The notes under the pieces: model-generated
Database searches by the model: none
Seen by the model: the letters and a program-made list of their open reading frames with translations, nothing else
Told to the model about the DNA's origin: nothing
Shown: positions 1-10,711 of the stretch, in pieces
Layout of the letters: the number at the start of each line of letters is the position of its first letter
Numbering within the stretch: the stretch's first letter is position 1
Assembly: GCF_027533845.1 (NCBI RefSeq)
Contig: NZ_JAPZVN010000003.1
Coordinates: 434,001 to 498,000, forward strand
Length of the DNA stretch: 64,000 bases
DNA from: Streptomyces sp. RPT161
GTDB lineage: Bacteria; Actinomycetota; Actinomycetes; Streptomycetales; Streptomycetaceae
Direction of reading: 5' to 3'
Position numbers and translations under genes: made by a program

Positions 1-2486
<2,486 letters not shown>

Positions 2487-2535
2487 GGCTTTCTCCATTC
2501 ACAGTGCAGGTGGGGCAGGGCATCCGAGGGGACAT

Positions 2536-2575
2536 CCATGCGGTACGTGGCATAAGTATGCAGGGTGCCGCATGG
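2536..2575. promoter_or_regulatory. Candidate ArgR operator (ARG box) upstream of argG
   Basis: A 40-bp interrupted palindrome has outer arms CCATGCGG and CCGCATGG and a perfect inner palindrome GCATAAGTATGC at 2550-2561. The TGCATA half-site recurs upstream of argC. Streptomyces ArgR (AhrC type) binds AT-rich palindromes with TGCATA-like half-sites, and argR lies in this window. The position, 50-90 bp before the argG start, fits repression. The palindrome is seen; ArgR binding is inferred. Confidence 0.6.
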
Positions 2576-2767
2576 AAAATCAACGCGGCGCGGCAGGAGC
2601 ATGCGCCTCCGGCGCGAGGCCAGGACTCCAAGGGGGCTTCTCCAGGCGCCGGGAGGGCCGACGCGAAGCCCAAAAAGACCGCGCCGGCGGAGGCCGGCCG
2701 GGTCTGGCCGCAGCCCAGGCGGCCGGGCACGGCCCGCGTTAGCGTGCAGACGTGGGAGGAGGCTGCC

Positions 2768-3151
2768 ATGACTGAGCGACGGCACGATGTGCGGGTGCGG
2801 CGGGTCTATGACGAGCCGCGGGTGGAGGACGGGACTCGGGTGCTGGTGGACCGGGTCTGGCCCCGCGGCCTGGCCAAGGAGCGCGCTGGGCTGGACGAGT
2901 GGGCGAAGGACGCGGCGCCGTCCACCGAACTGCGCAAGTGGTACGGGCATGAGCCCGAGCGGTACTCGGAGTTCCGCAGGCGCTACCAGGACGAGCTGGC
3001 CGACCCCGAACACCGGGCGGCGGTCAGGCACCTGCGGGACCTCGCAGCGAAGGGACCGCTCACCCTGCTGACCGCGACCAAGAGTGTCGAGCGCTCACAG
3101 GCTCCCGTACTGGCTGAACTGATCAAGCGCGGTGCGGGAGGCGCAGGGTGA
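2768..3151 (+). CDS. DUF488 (YeaO-like) family protein
   Basis: This is a small cytoplasmic protein of 127 residues of the DUF488/YeaO family, whose function is not established. Family features visible are RRVYDEP near the start, the conserved VDRVWPRGL block at residues 27-35, the KWYGHEPERYSEFRRRY segment in the middle and LTLLTATKSVERSQA near the end. The ATG at 2768 follows a GGAGGAGG run with good spacing. The longer upstream open frame is just high-GC sequence. The gene runs toward the histidine kinase and overlaps its 3' end tail-to-tail by 29 bp (3123-3151). It lies between argG and the two-component system and shows no obvious operon partner. Confidence 0.85.
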   Translation: MTERRHDVRVRRVYDEPRVEDGTRVLVDRVWPRGLAKERAGLDEWAKDAAPSTELRKWYGHEPERYSEFRRRYQDELADPEHRAAVRHLRDLAAKGPLTLLTATKSVERSQAPVLAELIKRGAGGAG

Positions 3152-4601
3152 AGACCGTCCGGCCTGGACGGCTGTCGATCTCCGCGGTACCACCGTGCGC
3201 GGCGGTCACCCCGGCGACGATGGCCAGGCCCAGGCCCGCGCCGCCGCCGGAGGCGTGACGGCGGGAGTCGGCCCTGGTGAACCGCTCGAAGACGGTGGCC
3301 TGTGCGGCCTCTGGCACGCCAGGTCCGTCATCGGTGACGGTCAGCACCGCGTGCGAGCCGGTGTCCCGCAGCCCCACCTCGACCGTCGTCCCCTCAGGGG
3401 TGTGCACCCGCGCGTTGGCCAACAGGTTGGCCAACGCCTGGTGCAGTCGGTGCCGGTCACCGCACACGGCGACCGGCTCCTCCGGCAGGTCCAGCGTCCA
3501 CCGGTGGCCGCGCCCCGCCACCCGGGCGTCGTCGGTCGCGTCCAGCACCAGCCGTGTCAGGTCTACCGGGTTCCGCTCCAGCGGCCGTCCCGCGTCCAGC
3601 CTGGCCAGCAGCAGGAGGTCGTCGACCATCTCCCCCATCCGCCCGGACTCCGCCGCCACCCGCCGCACCGCGTGGGTGATCTCCGGCGGCACCGGGCCGG
3701 GATGCCGCAACGCCAGCTCGGCGTGGCCGCGGATGGAGGCGACGGGGGTGCGCAGCTCATGGCTGGCGTCGGCGGCGAACCGCCGCAGCCGCTCCTCGCT
3801 GGCGTGCCGCTGCGACAGCGCGTCCTCGACATGGCTGAGCATGAGGTTGAACGCCGAGCCGACCCGCCCGACCTCGGTCCGCGGATCCGCGTCCGGCACC
3901 CGCGCGGGCAGCGTCACCTCACCGCTGGCCAACGGCAGCCGGGTCACCGACGCCGCGGTCGCCGCCACCCGGCTCAGCGGGCGCAGGCTCCAGCGCACCC
4001 AGAGCGCCCCGGCCACCCCCGCCACCAGCAGCACCGCGCCGAACACCGTGGCCGACACCAGCTCAAGCCGGTGCACCGCCGCCTCGACGTCCTCCAGAGG
4101 CAGCCCGGTGACCAGTACGTCCCCGTCGTGTCCCCGCACCGCCGCCACCCGGTAGCGGTGCAGCGCCGACAGCTGCACGTCCTGGGCGTGCCCGTCCGTG
4201 GGCAGGGCGGCCAGCGCCTTCTCGTCGGCGGCGTCCAGCGACACCGCGGTGTCGGCGCCCGAGGACCGCACCACGGCCACGTCGGTCACCCGCCCGTGCA
4301 GCAGCCGCGCCCCGAAGGTGCCGGGCGCCTGCCGACGGGTGTCCGCCCGTACTCCCCCAGCGCCGCCGTCCGCGGGGTCGCCGCGCCCGCCGTGCTCCAG
4401 GCTGGCCGGGAACCGGCCGCCCGCCTCGCTGAGCTGCTGGTCCAACTGGTTGCTCAGGAAGCCGCCCAGCGACAGCACCGCCGCCACCCCGACCGCCGCG
4501 CAGCCGACCGCGAGCAGCACGACGAGCCCGCAGGTCAGCCGGGCCCGCAGGGTGCGAGGGCGGAGCCGGGAGGCGATTCGGCGCAGCGGCGGTCGGATCA
4601 C
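3123..4601 (-). CDS. Two-component sensor histidine kinase with HAMP domain
   Basis: This 492-residue membrane kinase autophosphorylates on histidine and should pass phosphate to the regulator encoded just upstream. Transmembrane helix 1 is at about residues 22-48, an extracytoplasmic sensor region spans about 50-180, and helix 2 is at about 182-203. A HAMP linker follows, then a HisKA dimerisation domain with the phosphoacceptor H281 in ASHELRTP. The HATPase domain has the N box (LANLLANARVH), GPGVP and GGAGLGLAIV. The start overlaps the response-regulator stop by 4 bp, so the pair is coupled. The domain set matches the MprB/CseC-like class, but the signal cannot be read from sequence. The sensor domain is rich in Ala, Gly and Asp with no recognised fold. 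Confidence 0.95.
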   Translation of the reverse strand: MIRPPLRRIASRLRPRTLRARLTCGLVVLLAVGCAAVGVAAVLSLGGFLSNQLDQQLSEAGGRFPASLEHGGRGDPADGGAGGVRADTRRQAPGTFGARLLHGRVTDVAVVRSSGADTAVSLDAADEKALAALPTDGHAQDVQLSALHRYRVAAVRGHDGDVLVTGLPLEDVEAAVHRLELVSATVFGAVLLVAGVAGALWVRWSLRPLSRVAATAASVTRLPLASGEVTLPARVPDADPRTEVGRVGSAFNLMLSHVEDALSQRHASEERLRRFAADASHELRTPVASIRGHAELALRHPGPVPPEITHAVRRVAAESGRMGEMVDDLLLLARLDAGRPLERNPVDLTRLVLDATDDARVAGRGHRWTLDLPEEPVAVCGDRHRLHQALANLLANARVHTPEGTTVEVGLRDTGSHAVLTVTDDGPGVPEAAQATVFERFTRADSRRHASGGGAGLGLAIVAGVTAAHGGTAEIDSRPGRTVFTLRLPHRA

Positions 4602-5350
4602 CGGTCCGCCGGTTTCAGCACGTAGCCCGCACCTCGGACCGTGTGGATCATCGGGGTGCGGCCCGCGTCGATCTTCTTGCGCAGGTAGCTCACATACAGC
4701 TCCACCACGTGCGCCTTGCCTCCGAAGTCGTAGGACCAGACCCGGTCGAGGATCTGCGCCTTGCTGAGCACCCGGCGCGGGTTGCGCATCAGGTAGCGCA
4801 GCAGCTCGAACTCGGTCCTGGACAGTTCCACCAGATCACCGGACCTGGTCACCTCGCGGGCGTCCTCGTCCATCACCAGGTCGCCCACGATGAGAAGTGA
4901 ACCATCCTCGTCGCGAAGACGCGTCATGCCCGCCCTGCGCAGCAGCCCGCGCAGCCGGGCGACCACCTCCTCCAGGCTGAACGGCTTGGTGACGTAGTCG
5001 TCGCCGCCCGCGGTGATCCCGGCGATACGGTCCTCCACCGCGTCCCGCGCGGTGAGGAACAGCACACACACCTGCGGCTGCTCGGCACGCAGCCTGCGCA
5101 GCACCTCGAAGCCGTCGACGTCCGGAAGCATGACGTCGAGCACGACGGCGTCCGGCCGCAGCTCGCGGGCGGCGGCCAGCGCCGAGGCACCGTCGGAGGC
5201 GGTGCGGACCTGCCAGCCCTCGTAGCGCAGGACGCCGGAGAGCACATCGGCCAGATCCGGCTCGTCGTCCACGACCAGGACGCGGACGGGGGTGCCGTCC
5301 TCACGGGTGAGCGAGGGCAGGCGGCGGGAAGTGATGCTGGGGTTCGTCAT
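4598..5350 (-). CDS. OmpR/PhoB-family response regulator
   Basis: This is a transcription factor of 250 residues. The receiver domain spans about residues 22-140, with acidic residues in VVDDE at 27-29, phosphorylatable D72 in LDVMLPD, T100 and K122 in TKPF. The C-terminal winged helix spans about 150-247, with ELSRTEFELLRYLM and the terminal RGAGYVL motif. It is the first gene of the RR-kinase pair, which overlap by 4 bp. It is divergent from the ferric-reductase-like operon starting at 5477. The 126-bp gap contains five heptamers spaced at 11 bp, the kind of site OmpR-family proteins bind, so autoregulation and control of the flavin operon are plausible. That control is inferred from position. 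Confidence 0.95.
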   Translation of the reverse strand: MTNPSITSRRLPSLTREDGTPVRVLVVDDEPDLADVLSGVLRYEGWQVRTASDGASALAAARELRPDAVVLDVMLPDVDGFEVLRRLRAEQPQVCVLFLTARDAVEDRIAGITAGGDDYVTKPFSLEEVVARLRGLLRRAGMTRLRDEDGSLLIVGDLVMDEDAREVTRSGDLVELSRTEFELLRYLMRNPRRVLSKAQILDRVWSYDFGGKAHVVELYVSYLRKKIDAGRTPMIHTVRGAGYVLKPADR

Positions 5351-5375
5351 GATGGCTACAGGATCGCGCGGCCAC

Positions 5376-5430
5376 CTCTGAGTTTGCTCTGAAGGTACTC
5401 TGCGGCCGCCTGCTCAGAGGGTACTCAGAA
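5376..5430. promoter_or_regulatory. 11-bp phased direct repeats, candidate response-regulator sites
   Basis: Five CTCWGAR-like heptamers lie in the divergent intergenic region. Three copies sit at exact 11-bp spacing (CTCTGAG at 5376, CTCTGAA at 5387, CTCTGCG at 5398). A second cluster has two copies at 11-bp spacing (CTCAGAG at 5413, CTCAGAA at 5424), with GGTA as linker after three of them. Helically phased direct repeats are the normal target of OmpR/PhoB dimers. A possible -10 (GGATAT, about 5455-5460) for the reductase operon lies downstream. The repeats are seen; binding is inferred. Confidence 0.72.
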
Positions 5431-5476
5431 CCGCCCGGGGCACAGTGGACCGTCCGGATATCGGAAGGAGCCGCTG

Positions 5477-6847
5477 GTGACCACCACGTATGACGGCCGG
5501 GCGGTGCGCAGGCACGCCGCCCCACCGCTACGCGCCCGGCGCGACCCCGCCCCGGTGGTCCTGACCCTGGTCTACGCGGGCGCGGCGGCGGTGCTCGCCC
5601 TGTGGTGGACCGGCACCGCCACGGTGGTCGGCGCCGACGGCTGGCTGCTCGGCGCGGGCCGCATCGCCGGGCTGCTGACCGGCTACGCGTGCGCGGTGCT
5701 GGTGGCGCTGATGGCCAGGGTGCCCGCGCTGGAGCGCCGGGTCGGCAGCGACCGGGTGGCGCGCTGGCACGCGTCGGCCGGGCGGTGGACGGTGAGCCTG
5801 CTGGTGGTGCACGCGGTCTGCGTGCTGCTCGGGTACGCGATGCAGGACCACAGCCCTGTGGTGCGCGAGACGCTGAACGTGGTGCTGCACTACCCGGACA
5901 TGCTCAAGGGCACGCTGGGCGCCGCGGTCCTGGTGGCCGTCGCAGTGGTCTCGGCGCGTGCGGTGCGTCGCCGGGTCTCCTACGAAACCTGGTACTACCT
6001 GCACCTGTTGACGTATGCGGCGGTCTTCCTCGCCTTCTTCCACCAACTCTCGCTGGGCGCGCAGTTCGCCGGCAACGGCATGGCGCGGGCCGCCTGGTAC
6101 CTGCTGTACGGCGGGGCCGCGGGCCTGGTGCTGTGGTACCGGGTGCTGGCCCCGGTCCGGCTCAACGCCCGCCACCGACTGCGGGTCGAGTCGGTGGTAC
6201 GGGAGGCGCCGGACGTCCACTCGGTACTGATCCGCGGCGAGCATCTGTCCGAACTGGGCGCCGAGGCCGGGCAGTTCCTGCGCTGGCGCTTCCTGTCCGG
6301 GTCACTGCGCTGGACCTCGACGCCGTACTCGCTTTCCGCCGCGCCCCGCGACGACTTCCTGCGGATCACCGTCAAGTCGGCGGGCGGCCACAGCGCGGCG
6401 GTGGCGGGGCTGCGCCCGGGCACCCGGGTGTGGGCCGAGGGGCCGTACGGGGCGCTCACCGCGGGCCGCCGTTCGCGCCGCAAGGTGCTGCTGATCGCCG
6501 GAGGCGTGGGCATCACCCCGCTGCGCGCGCTGTTCGAGACGCTGCCCGCCCGGCCCGGCGAGCTGACCCTGCTCTACCGTGCCAGTACCCCCGAAGGCCT
6601 GGCGCTGTGGGGCGAGTTGGAGAGGATCGCCGACGCCCGCGGGGCGCGGGTGTACAGCGCGGTGAACGCTCCGGACGGCCGCCGCGCCGACCTCAGCGCC
6701 GACGCGCTGCGCGCCGTGCTGCCGGACATCGCCGAGCACGACGCCTTTCTCTGCGGCCCACCGGGCTTGATGGAGCAGGCCCACGCGGCGCTGCGGGCGG
6801 CCGGGGTGCCCGGCCGCCGTATCCACCACGAGTCATTCGAACTGTGA
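5477..6847 (+). CDS. Ferric-reductase-like transmembrane flavoprotein (heme b, FAD, NAD(P)H)
   Basis: This 456-residue membrane reductase probably moves electrons from cytoplasmic NAD(P)H through FAD and heme b across the membrane. Residues 25-225 hold about six membrane helices with histidine pairs H98/H112 and H176/H189, the spacing of bis-heme ferric-reductase domains. The cytoplasmic half has the FAD motif TPYSLSA at 282-288, the nucleotide motif AGGVGITPLRAL at 341-352, and C426 in FLCGPPG. The GTG start at 5477 follows GGAAGGAG. An FMN-binding protein (gap 15 bp) and ApbE follow on the same strand, so the likely acceptor is a covalently bound FMN outside the membrane rather than iron itself. 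The acceptor is inference. Confidence 0.92.
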   Translation: MTTTYDGRAVRRHAAPPLRARRDPAPVVLTLVYAGAAAVLALWWTGTATVVGADGWLLGAGRIAGLLTGYACAVLVALMARVPALERRVGSDRVARWHASAGRWTVSLLVVHAVCVLLGYAMQDHSPVVRETLNVVLHYPDMLKGTLGAAVLVAVAVVSARAVRRRVSYETWYYLHLLTYAAVFLAFFHQLSLGAQFAGNGMARAAWYLLYGGAAGLVLWYRVLAPVRLNARHRLRVESVVREAPDVHSVLIRGEHLSELGAEAGQFLRWRFLSGSLRWTSTPYSLSAAPRDDFLRITVKSAGGHSAAVAGLRPGTRVWAEGPYGALTAGRRSRRKVLLIAGGVGITPLRALFETLPARPGELTLLYRASTPEGLALWGELERIADARGARVYSAVNAPDGRRADLSADALRAVLPDIAEHDAFLCGPPGLMEQAHAALRAAGVPGRRIHHESFEL

Positions 6848-6862
6848 ACCGGAGCCCCGAAG

Positions 6863-7318
6863 TTGACCAGGAACCCACTGCGCAGGGTGGTGCTCGGCGC
6901 CGCCGCGACGGTCTCCGGGATCGTGCTGCTGCTCGCCCTCAAACCGCACTCCGCCCCACCCCCGGCGCTGGCACACGCCACCGTCCCGGCCGGCCCCCGG
7001 CCGTCGTCGAGCGGCGCGCCGGGAGCAAGCGGCCCGAAGCACACGGGAACGGTCACCGGCGACACCGAGCAGACCGACTACGGCCCGGTACAGGTGCAGG
7101 TGACCCTCGCCAACGGCCGGATCACCGGCGTCACCGCCCTGCAGACACCCTCGGACAACCCGCGTGACCAGGAGATCGCCTCGTATGCGATACCCCAGTT
7201 GACCCGGGAGGCGATCGCCGCGCAGAGCGCGCACATCGACGCGGTGTCCGGGGCCAGTTACACCAGCGCGGGCTACATCCAGTCCCTGCAGAGCGCGTTG
7301 GACCGGGCCGGTGGCTGA
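6863..7318 (+). CDS. Exported FMN-binding domain protein (covalent flavin carrier)
   Basis: This is a small electron carrier of 151 residues. The N-terminus has a positively charged stretch and one hydrophobic segment (about residues 9-27), a signal or anchor, followed by a Pro/Ser/Gly linker to about residue 60. The FMN_bind domain spans about 62-148 and contains DAVSGAS at 126-132. The (S/T)GA(S/T) motif is where ApbE attaches FMN, so S132 is the predicted flavinylated residue. The start is a TTG at 6863 preceded by GGAG. The stop overlaps the apbE start by 8 bp. It should face the outside of the membrane and receive electrons from the upstream reductase. Confidence 0.92.
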   Translation: MTRNPLRRVVLGAAATVSGIVLLLALKPHSAPPPALAHATVPAGPRPSSSGAPGASGPKHTGTVTGDTEQTDYGPVQVQVTLANGRITGVTALQTPSDNPRDQEIASYAIPQLTREAIAAQSAHIDAVSGASYTSAGYIQSLQSALDRAGG

Positions 7319-8150
7319 GCGGCGGCGGTTGCGGCACGTCGAGGAGGCCATGGGCACGGTCTTCTCGTTCGACGTCGCGTACGGAGCCGGGCTCAGGGTG
7401 CCCTCCGCCGTCGAGGCCGCGGTGGCCTCGCTGCACACCGTGGACGCCGTCTTCTCCACGTACCGGCCGGACAGCCAGCTCTCCCGGCTCGCCCGCGGCG
7501 AACTCGGCCTCGCGGACTGCGATCCGCGGGTGGCCGAGGTGCTGGGGCTGTGCGAGCGGGCACGGGAGCGGACCGACGGCTGGTTCAGCACCGGCTACGC
7601 GGGCGGTCTGGACCCGACGGGCCTGGTCAAGGGCTGGGCGGTGGAGCGCGCGGCGCGCATGATCGCGGAGGCGGGGGCGTACGGGGTGTGTGTCAACGGC
7701 GGCGGGGACATCCAGTTGCTCGGCGAGCCGGAACCCGGTCGGCCCTGGCGGGTGGGCGTCACCGATCCGCTGCGGCCGGGCGCACTGGCCACCGTGGTGG
7801 AGAGCGCCGGGGAGCTGGCGGTGGCCACCTCGGGCACGGCGGAGCGCGGCGTCCATGTCCTCGACCCCCACACCGGGCGGCCACCGGAGGGCGAAGCGGT
7901 CTCGGTGACCGTGGTGACCCGCTCGCTGACCGACGCCGACGCCTGGGCCACCGCGGCCTTCGCGATGGGCTCCCGGGCGCGGCGGTGGCTCGAGGACCTG
8001 CCGCACGCCGAGGCGTTCGCCGTCACCGCCGACGGCCGCGGCTGGCGAACTCCCGGGTTTCCGGCGGCGGTCAGGACCTCTAACGGTCTCGTTGGGCGAG
8101 CCGCAGCAGATGGTCGGCCAGCGCCTGGCCGCCCGTCGGGTCGCGGCTGA
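7311..8150 (+). CDS. apbE: FAD:protein FMN transferase (ApbE family)
   Basis: ApbE cleaves FAD and links the FMN half to Ser/Thr of FMN_bind proteins. The neighbouring upstream gene is such a substrate, and the genes overlap by 8 bp. The 279-residue protein has MGTVFSFDV near the N-terminus, [17 protein letters not shown] around 44-60, the [14 protein letters not shown] substrate/FAD motif around 100-113, NGGGDI near 125 and [15 protein letters not shown] near 205, all family hallmarks. No clear signal peptide is seen, which is common in Gram-positive members but leaves the side of action open. The last 71 bp overlap the 3' end of argR tail-to-tail, so roughly the last 23 codons are probably dispensable tail. 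Confidence 0.94.
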   Translation: MAERRRLRHVEEAMGTVFSFDVAYGAGLRVPSAVEAAVASLHTVDAVFSTYRPDSQLSRLARGELGLADCDPRVAEVLGLCERARERTDGWFSTGYAGGLDPTGLVKGWAVERAARMIAEAGAYGVCVNGGGDIQLLGEPEPGRPWRVGVTDPLRPGALATVVESAGELAVATSGTAERGVHVLDPHTGRPPEGEAVSVTVVTRSLTDADAWATAAFAMGSRARRWLEDLPHAEAFAVTADGRGWRTPGFPAAVRTSNGLVGRAAADGRPAPGRPSGRG

Positions 8151-8619
8151 TCAGCAGCACGGTGTCGTCGCCCGCGATGGTGCCCAGGATGTCGTGCACC
8201 TCGGCCTGGTCGATCGCCGAGGCCAGGAACTGGGCGGCGCCCGGTGGTGTACGCAGCACCACGAGGTTGGCCGACGCCTCCGCGGAGATCAGGAGTTCAC
8301 CCGCCAGCCGGGCCATCCGCTCCTCCTTCACTGACTCGCCCAGCGGTGCCATCGGGGTACGGAACCCGCCCTCCGACGGCACCGCGTAGATCAGCTCACC
8401 ACCGGTGTTGCGGATCTTGACCGCGCCCAGTTCGTCCAGGTCGCGGGAGAGCGTCGCCTGGGTGACGTTCAGACCGTCGTCGGCCAGCATCTTGGCGAGT
8501 TGGCTCTGCGACCGCACCGGCTCCCGGTTCAGGATGTCCACGATCCTGCGGTGTCGCGCGGTACGGGTCTGCGGCACGGCCTGGCCGCCGCCCTGCTGCC
8601 CCTCGGTCATGGTCGTCAT
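8080..8619 (-). CDS. argR: Arginine repressor
   Basis: ArgR represses arginine biosynthesis when arginine is bound. The 179-residue protein has an N-terminal winged helix (about residues 20-90; [32 protein letters not shown]) and a C-terminal arginine-binding oligomerisation domain (about 105-175; [19 protein letters not shown] with the paired aspartates). It is the last gene of argC-J-B-D-R. Its ATG at 8619 overlaps the argD stop as ATGA, so it is translated coupled to the enzymes it regulates. Targets expected in this window are the palindromes before argC and argG. Its 3' end overlaps the converging apbE gene. Confidence 0.97.
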   Translation of the reverse strand: MTTMTEGQQGGGQAVPQTRTARHRRIVDILNREPVRSQSQLAKMLADDGLNVTQATLSRDLDELGAVKIRNTGGELIYAVPSEGGFRTPMAPLGESVKEERMARLAGELLISAEASANLVVLRTPPGAAQFLASAIDQAEVHDILGTIAGDDTVLLISRDPTGGQALADHLLRLAQRDR

Positions 8620-9809
8620 TCTCCGGATCGTCGTGCCCCGTAAGCCACCTCGAGGACACCGGGCAGCGCCCGGAGGAACGCGTCCGCCTCGTCCTCCCCG
8701 ATGATCAGCGGAGGGGCGAGTCGTACCGTGTCGGGTACTGCGGCGTTCACCAGGAATCCGGCGTCCTGAGCCGCCTGCTGCAACTCGGCGGCGAGGGGCT
8801 CTGTGAGCACGATACCGATCAGCAGTCCCGCACCGCGTACCCGGTCGACCAGCGGATGTCCCAGCGCCTCGACGCCGTCCCGCAGCCGCTCCCCGGTGCG
8901 CTTGACCCGCTCCAGCAGCCCGTCGCCCTCGATGGTGTCGAGGACCGCGAGGGCCGCCGCGCACACCACCGGGTTGCCGCCGAACGTCGTACCGTGCTGG
9001 CCGGGCGTCAGCAGTTCGGCGGCGTCCCCGAAGGCGACGGTGGCGCCGATCGGCAGCCCACCGCCGAGGCCCTTGGCGAGCGTGACCACATCGGGCTCGA
9101 CGCCCTCTGCCTGGTGGGCGAACCAGTGGCCGGTACGGCCGATGCCGGTCTGCACCTCGTCCAGCACCAGCAGGGTCCCGGTGGCCCGGGTGATCTCCCG
9201 GGCCGCGGCCAGATAGCCTTCGGGCGGTACGACGGCGCCGTTCTCGCCCTGGATCGGTTCCAGGACAACCGCCGCGGTCCGTTCGGTTACCGCCGCGCGC
9301 AGCGCCTCGGCGTCCCCGTACGGCACATGGGTGACGTCACCGGGCAGCGGCCGGAACGGGTCCTGCTTGGCAGGCTGTCCGGTGAGGGCGAGCGCCCCCA
9401 TGGTGCGGCCGTGGAAGCCGCCCTGGGCCGCGACCATGTGGGTGCGGCCGGTACGCCGTGCGATCTTGAACGCTCCCTCGACCGCCTCCGCACCGGAGTT
9501 GCAGAAGAAGACCCGGCCCTGTCGGCCGAACAGTCGCAGCAGCCGTTCGGCGAGGGCCACCGGCGGTTCGGCGATGAACAGGTTGGAGACATGGCCGAGT
9601 TGGGTCATCTGCCGGGCGACGGCGTCGGCGATCGCCGGGTGCGCGTGGCCCAGCGCGTTGACCGCGATGCCGCCGACGAAGTCCAGGTACTCCTTGCCTT
9701 CGGCGTCCCACACCCGGGCGCCCGCGCCGCGCGCCAACGGCAGCCGCGGAGTGCCGTAGTTGTCCATCATCGCGCCCCGCCAGCGCCGGGTCAGCTCGGC
9801 GTTCGTCAT
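8616..9809 (-). CDS. argD: Acetylornithine aminotransferase
   Basis: ArgD is a PLP enzyme that interconverts N-acetylglutamate semialdehyde and N-acetylornithine. The 397-residue protein shows the class-III aminotransferase pattern: NSGAEA at 104-109 (phosphate binding), FHGRTMGAL at 132-140, [12 protein letters not shown] at 216-227 and K246 in TLAKGLGGG as the Schiff-base lysine. It is linked to argB upstream and argR downstream by ATGA overlaps. Length and motifs are normal for the family. Confidence 0.96.
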   Translation of the reverse strand: MTNAELTRRWRGAMMDNYGTPRLPLARGAGARVWDAEGKEYLDFVGGIAVNALGHAHPAIADAVARQMTQLGHVSNLFIAEPPVALAERLLRLFGRQGRVFFCNSGAEAVEGAFKIARRTGRTHMVAAQGGFHGRTMGALALTGQPAKQDPFRPLPGDVTHVPYGDAEALRAAVTERTAAVVLEPIQGENGAVVPPEGYLAAAREITRATGTLLVLDEVQTGIGRTGHWFAHQAEGVEPDVVTLAKGLGGGLPIGATVAFGDAAELLTPGQHGTTFGGNPVVCAAALAVLDTIEGDGLLERVKRTGERLRDGVEALGHPLVDRVRGAGLLIGIVLTEPLAAELQQAAQDAGFLVNAAVPDTVRLAPPLIIGEDEADAFLRALPGVLEVAYGARRSGE

Positions 9810-10711
9810 TTCCGCCCCCCTTGCGGGCCGTCCGGCACGACCATGGTGCCGATGCCCTCGTCAGTGAAGATCTCCAGCAGGATGGAGTGCTGTACCCGTC
9901 CGTCGATCACCCGGGCGGTGTTGACGCCGTTGCGCACCGCGTACAGGCATCCCTCCATCTTGGGCACCATGCCGCTGGCCAGCTCGGGCAGCAGCTTCTC
10001 CAGTTGGCTGGCGGTGAGTTGGCTGATCACGTCGTCGCTGTTGGGCCAGTCCGCGTACAGGCCCTCAACGTCGGTGAGCACCATCAGCGTCTCGGCGCCC
10101 AGGGCGGCGGCGAGCGCGGCGGCGGCGGTGTCGGCGTTGATGTTGTAGACCTGCCCGTCGTCGGCGCCGCGGGCGATCGAGGAGACGACCGGGATCCGGC
10201 CGTCGTCCAGCAGGGCCTGGATGGCGCCGGTGTCGATCGCGGTGACCTCGCCGACCCTGCCCAGGTCGACGCGCTCTCCGTCGATCTCGGTGTACCGCTT
10301 GACGGCGCTCATGGTGTGCGCGTCCTCGCCGGTGAGGCCGACGGCCAGCGGGCCGTGCTGGTTGAGCAGGCCGACCAGCTCGCGCTGCACCTGACCGGCG
10401 AGCACCATCCGCACCACGTCCATGGTCTCCGGGGTGGTGACCCGCAGTCCGGCCTTGAACTCCGAGGTGAGGCCCAGCTTTTCGAGCTGGGAGCTGATCT
10501 GCGGGCCACCGCCGTGCACGACGACGGGCTTGAGGCCCGCGTGCCGCAGGAAGACCACGTCCTGCGCGAAGGCGGCCTTCAACTCCTCGTCCACCATGGC
10601 GTTTCCGCCGAACTTGATGACAACCGTCTTGCCGTGGTGGCGGGTCAGCCAGGGCAGCGCCTCGATGAGGGTCTGCGCCTTGGGCAGGGCGGTGTGCTTG
10701 CGGGTGCTCAT
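9806..10711 (-). CDS. argB: Acetylglutamate kinase
   Basis: ArgB phosphorylates N-acetylglutamate, often the feedback-controlled step of the cyclic arginine pathway. The 301-residue amino-acid-kinase protein has KFGGNAMVD near residue 29, HGGGPQIS near 70 and the [25 protein letters not shown] nucleotide and substrate regions in the second half. The N-terminal helix (about residues 1-20, [16 protein letters not shown]) resembles the extension that mediates arginine-sensitive hexamers, so feedback inhibition is likely but inferred. The ATG at 10711 overlaps the argJ stop (ATGA), and the argB stop overlaps argD in the same way. Longer in-frame extensions upstream lie inside argJ and are not real. 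Confidence 0.96.
   Translation of the reverse strand: MSTRKHTALPKAQTLIEALPWLTRHHGKTVVIKFGGNAMVDEELKAAFAQDVVFLRHAGLKPVVVHGGGPQISSQLEKLGLTSEFKAGLRVTTPETMDVVRMVLAGQVQRELVGLLNQHGPLAVGLTGEDAHTMSAVKRYTEIDGERVDLGRVGEVTAIDTGAIQALLDDGRIPVVSSIARGADDGQVYNINADTAAAALAAALGAETLMVLTDVEGLYADWPNSDDVISQLTASQLEKLLPELASGMVPKMEGCLYAVRNGVNTARVIDGRVQHSILLEIFTDEGIGTMVVPDGPQGGRK

Noticed and set aside
5477-6847. Reductase as a siderophore-linked ferric reductase
   Set aside because: No iron box in its promoter; the operon partners FMN_bind and ApbE point to flavin-mediated electron transfer instead.
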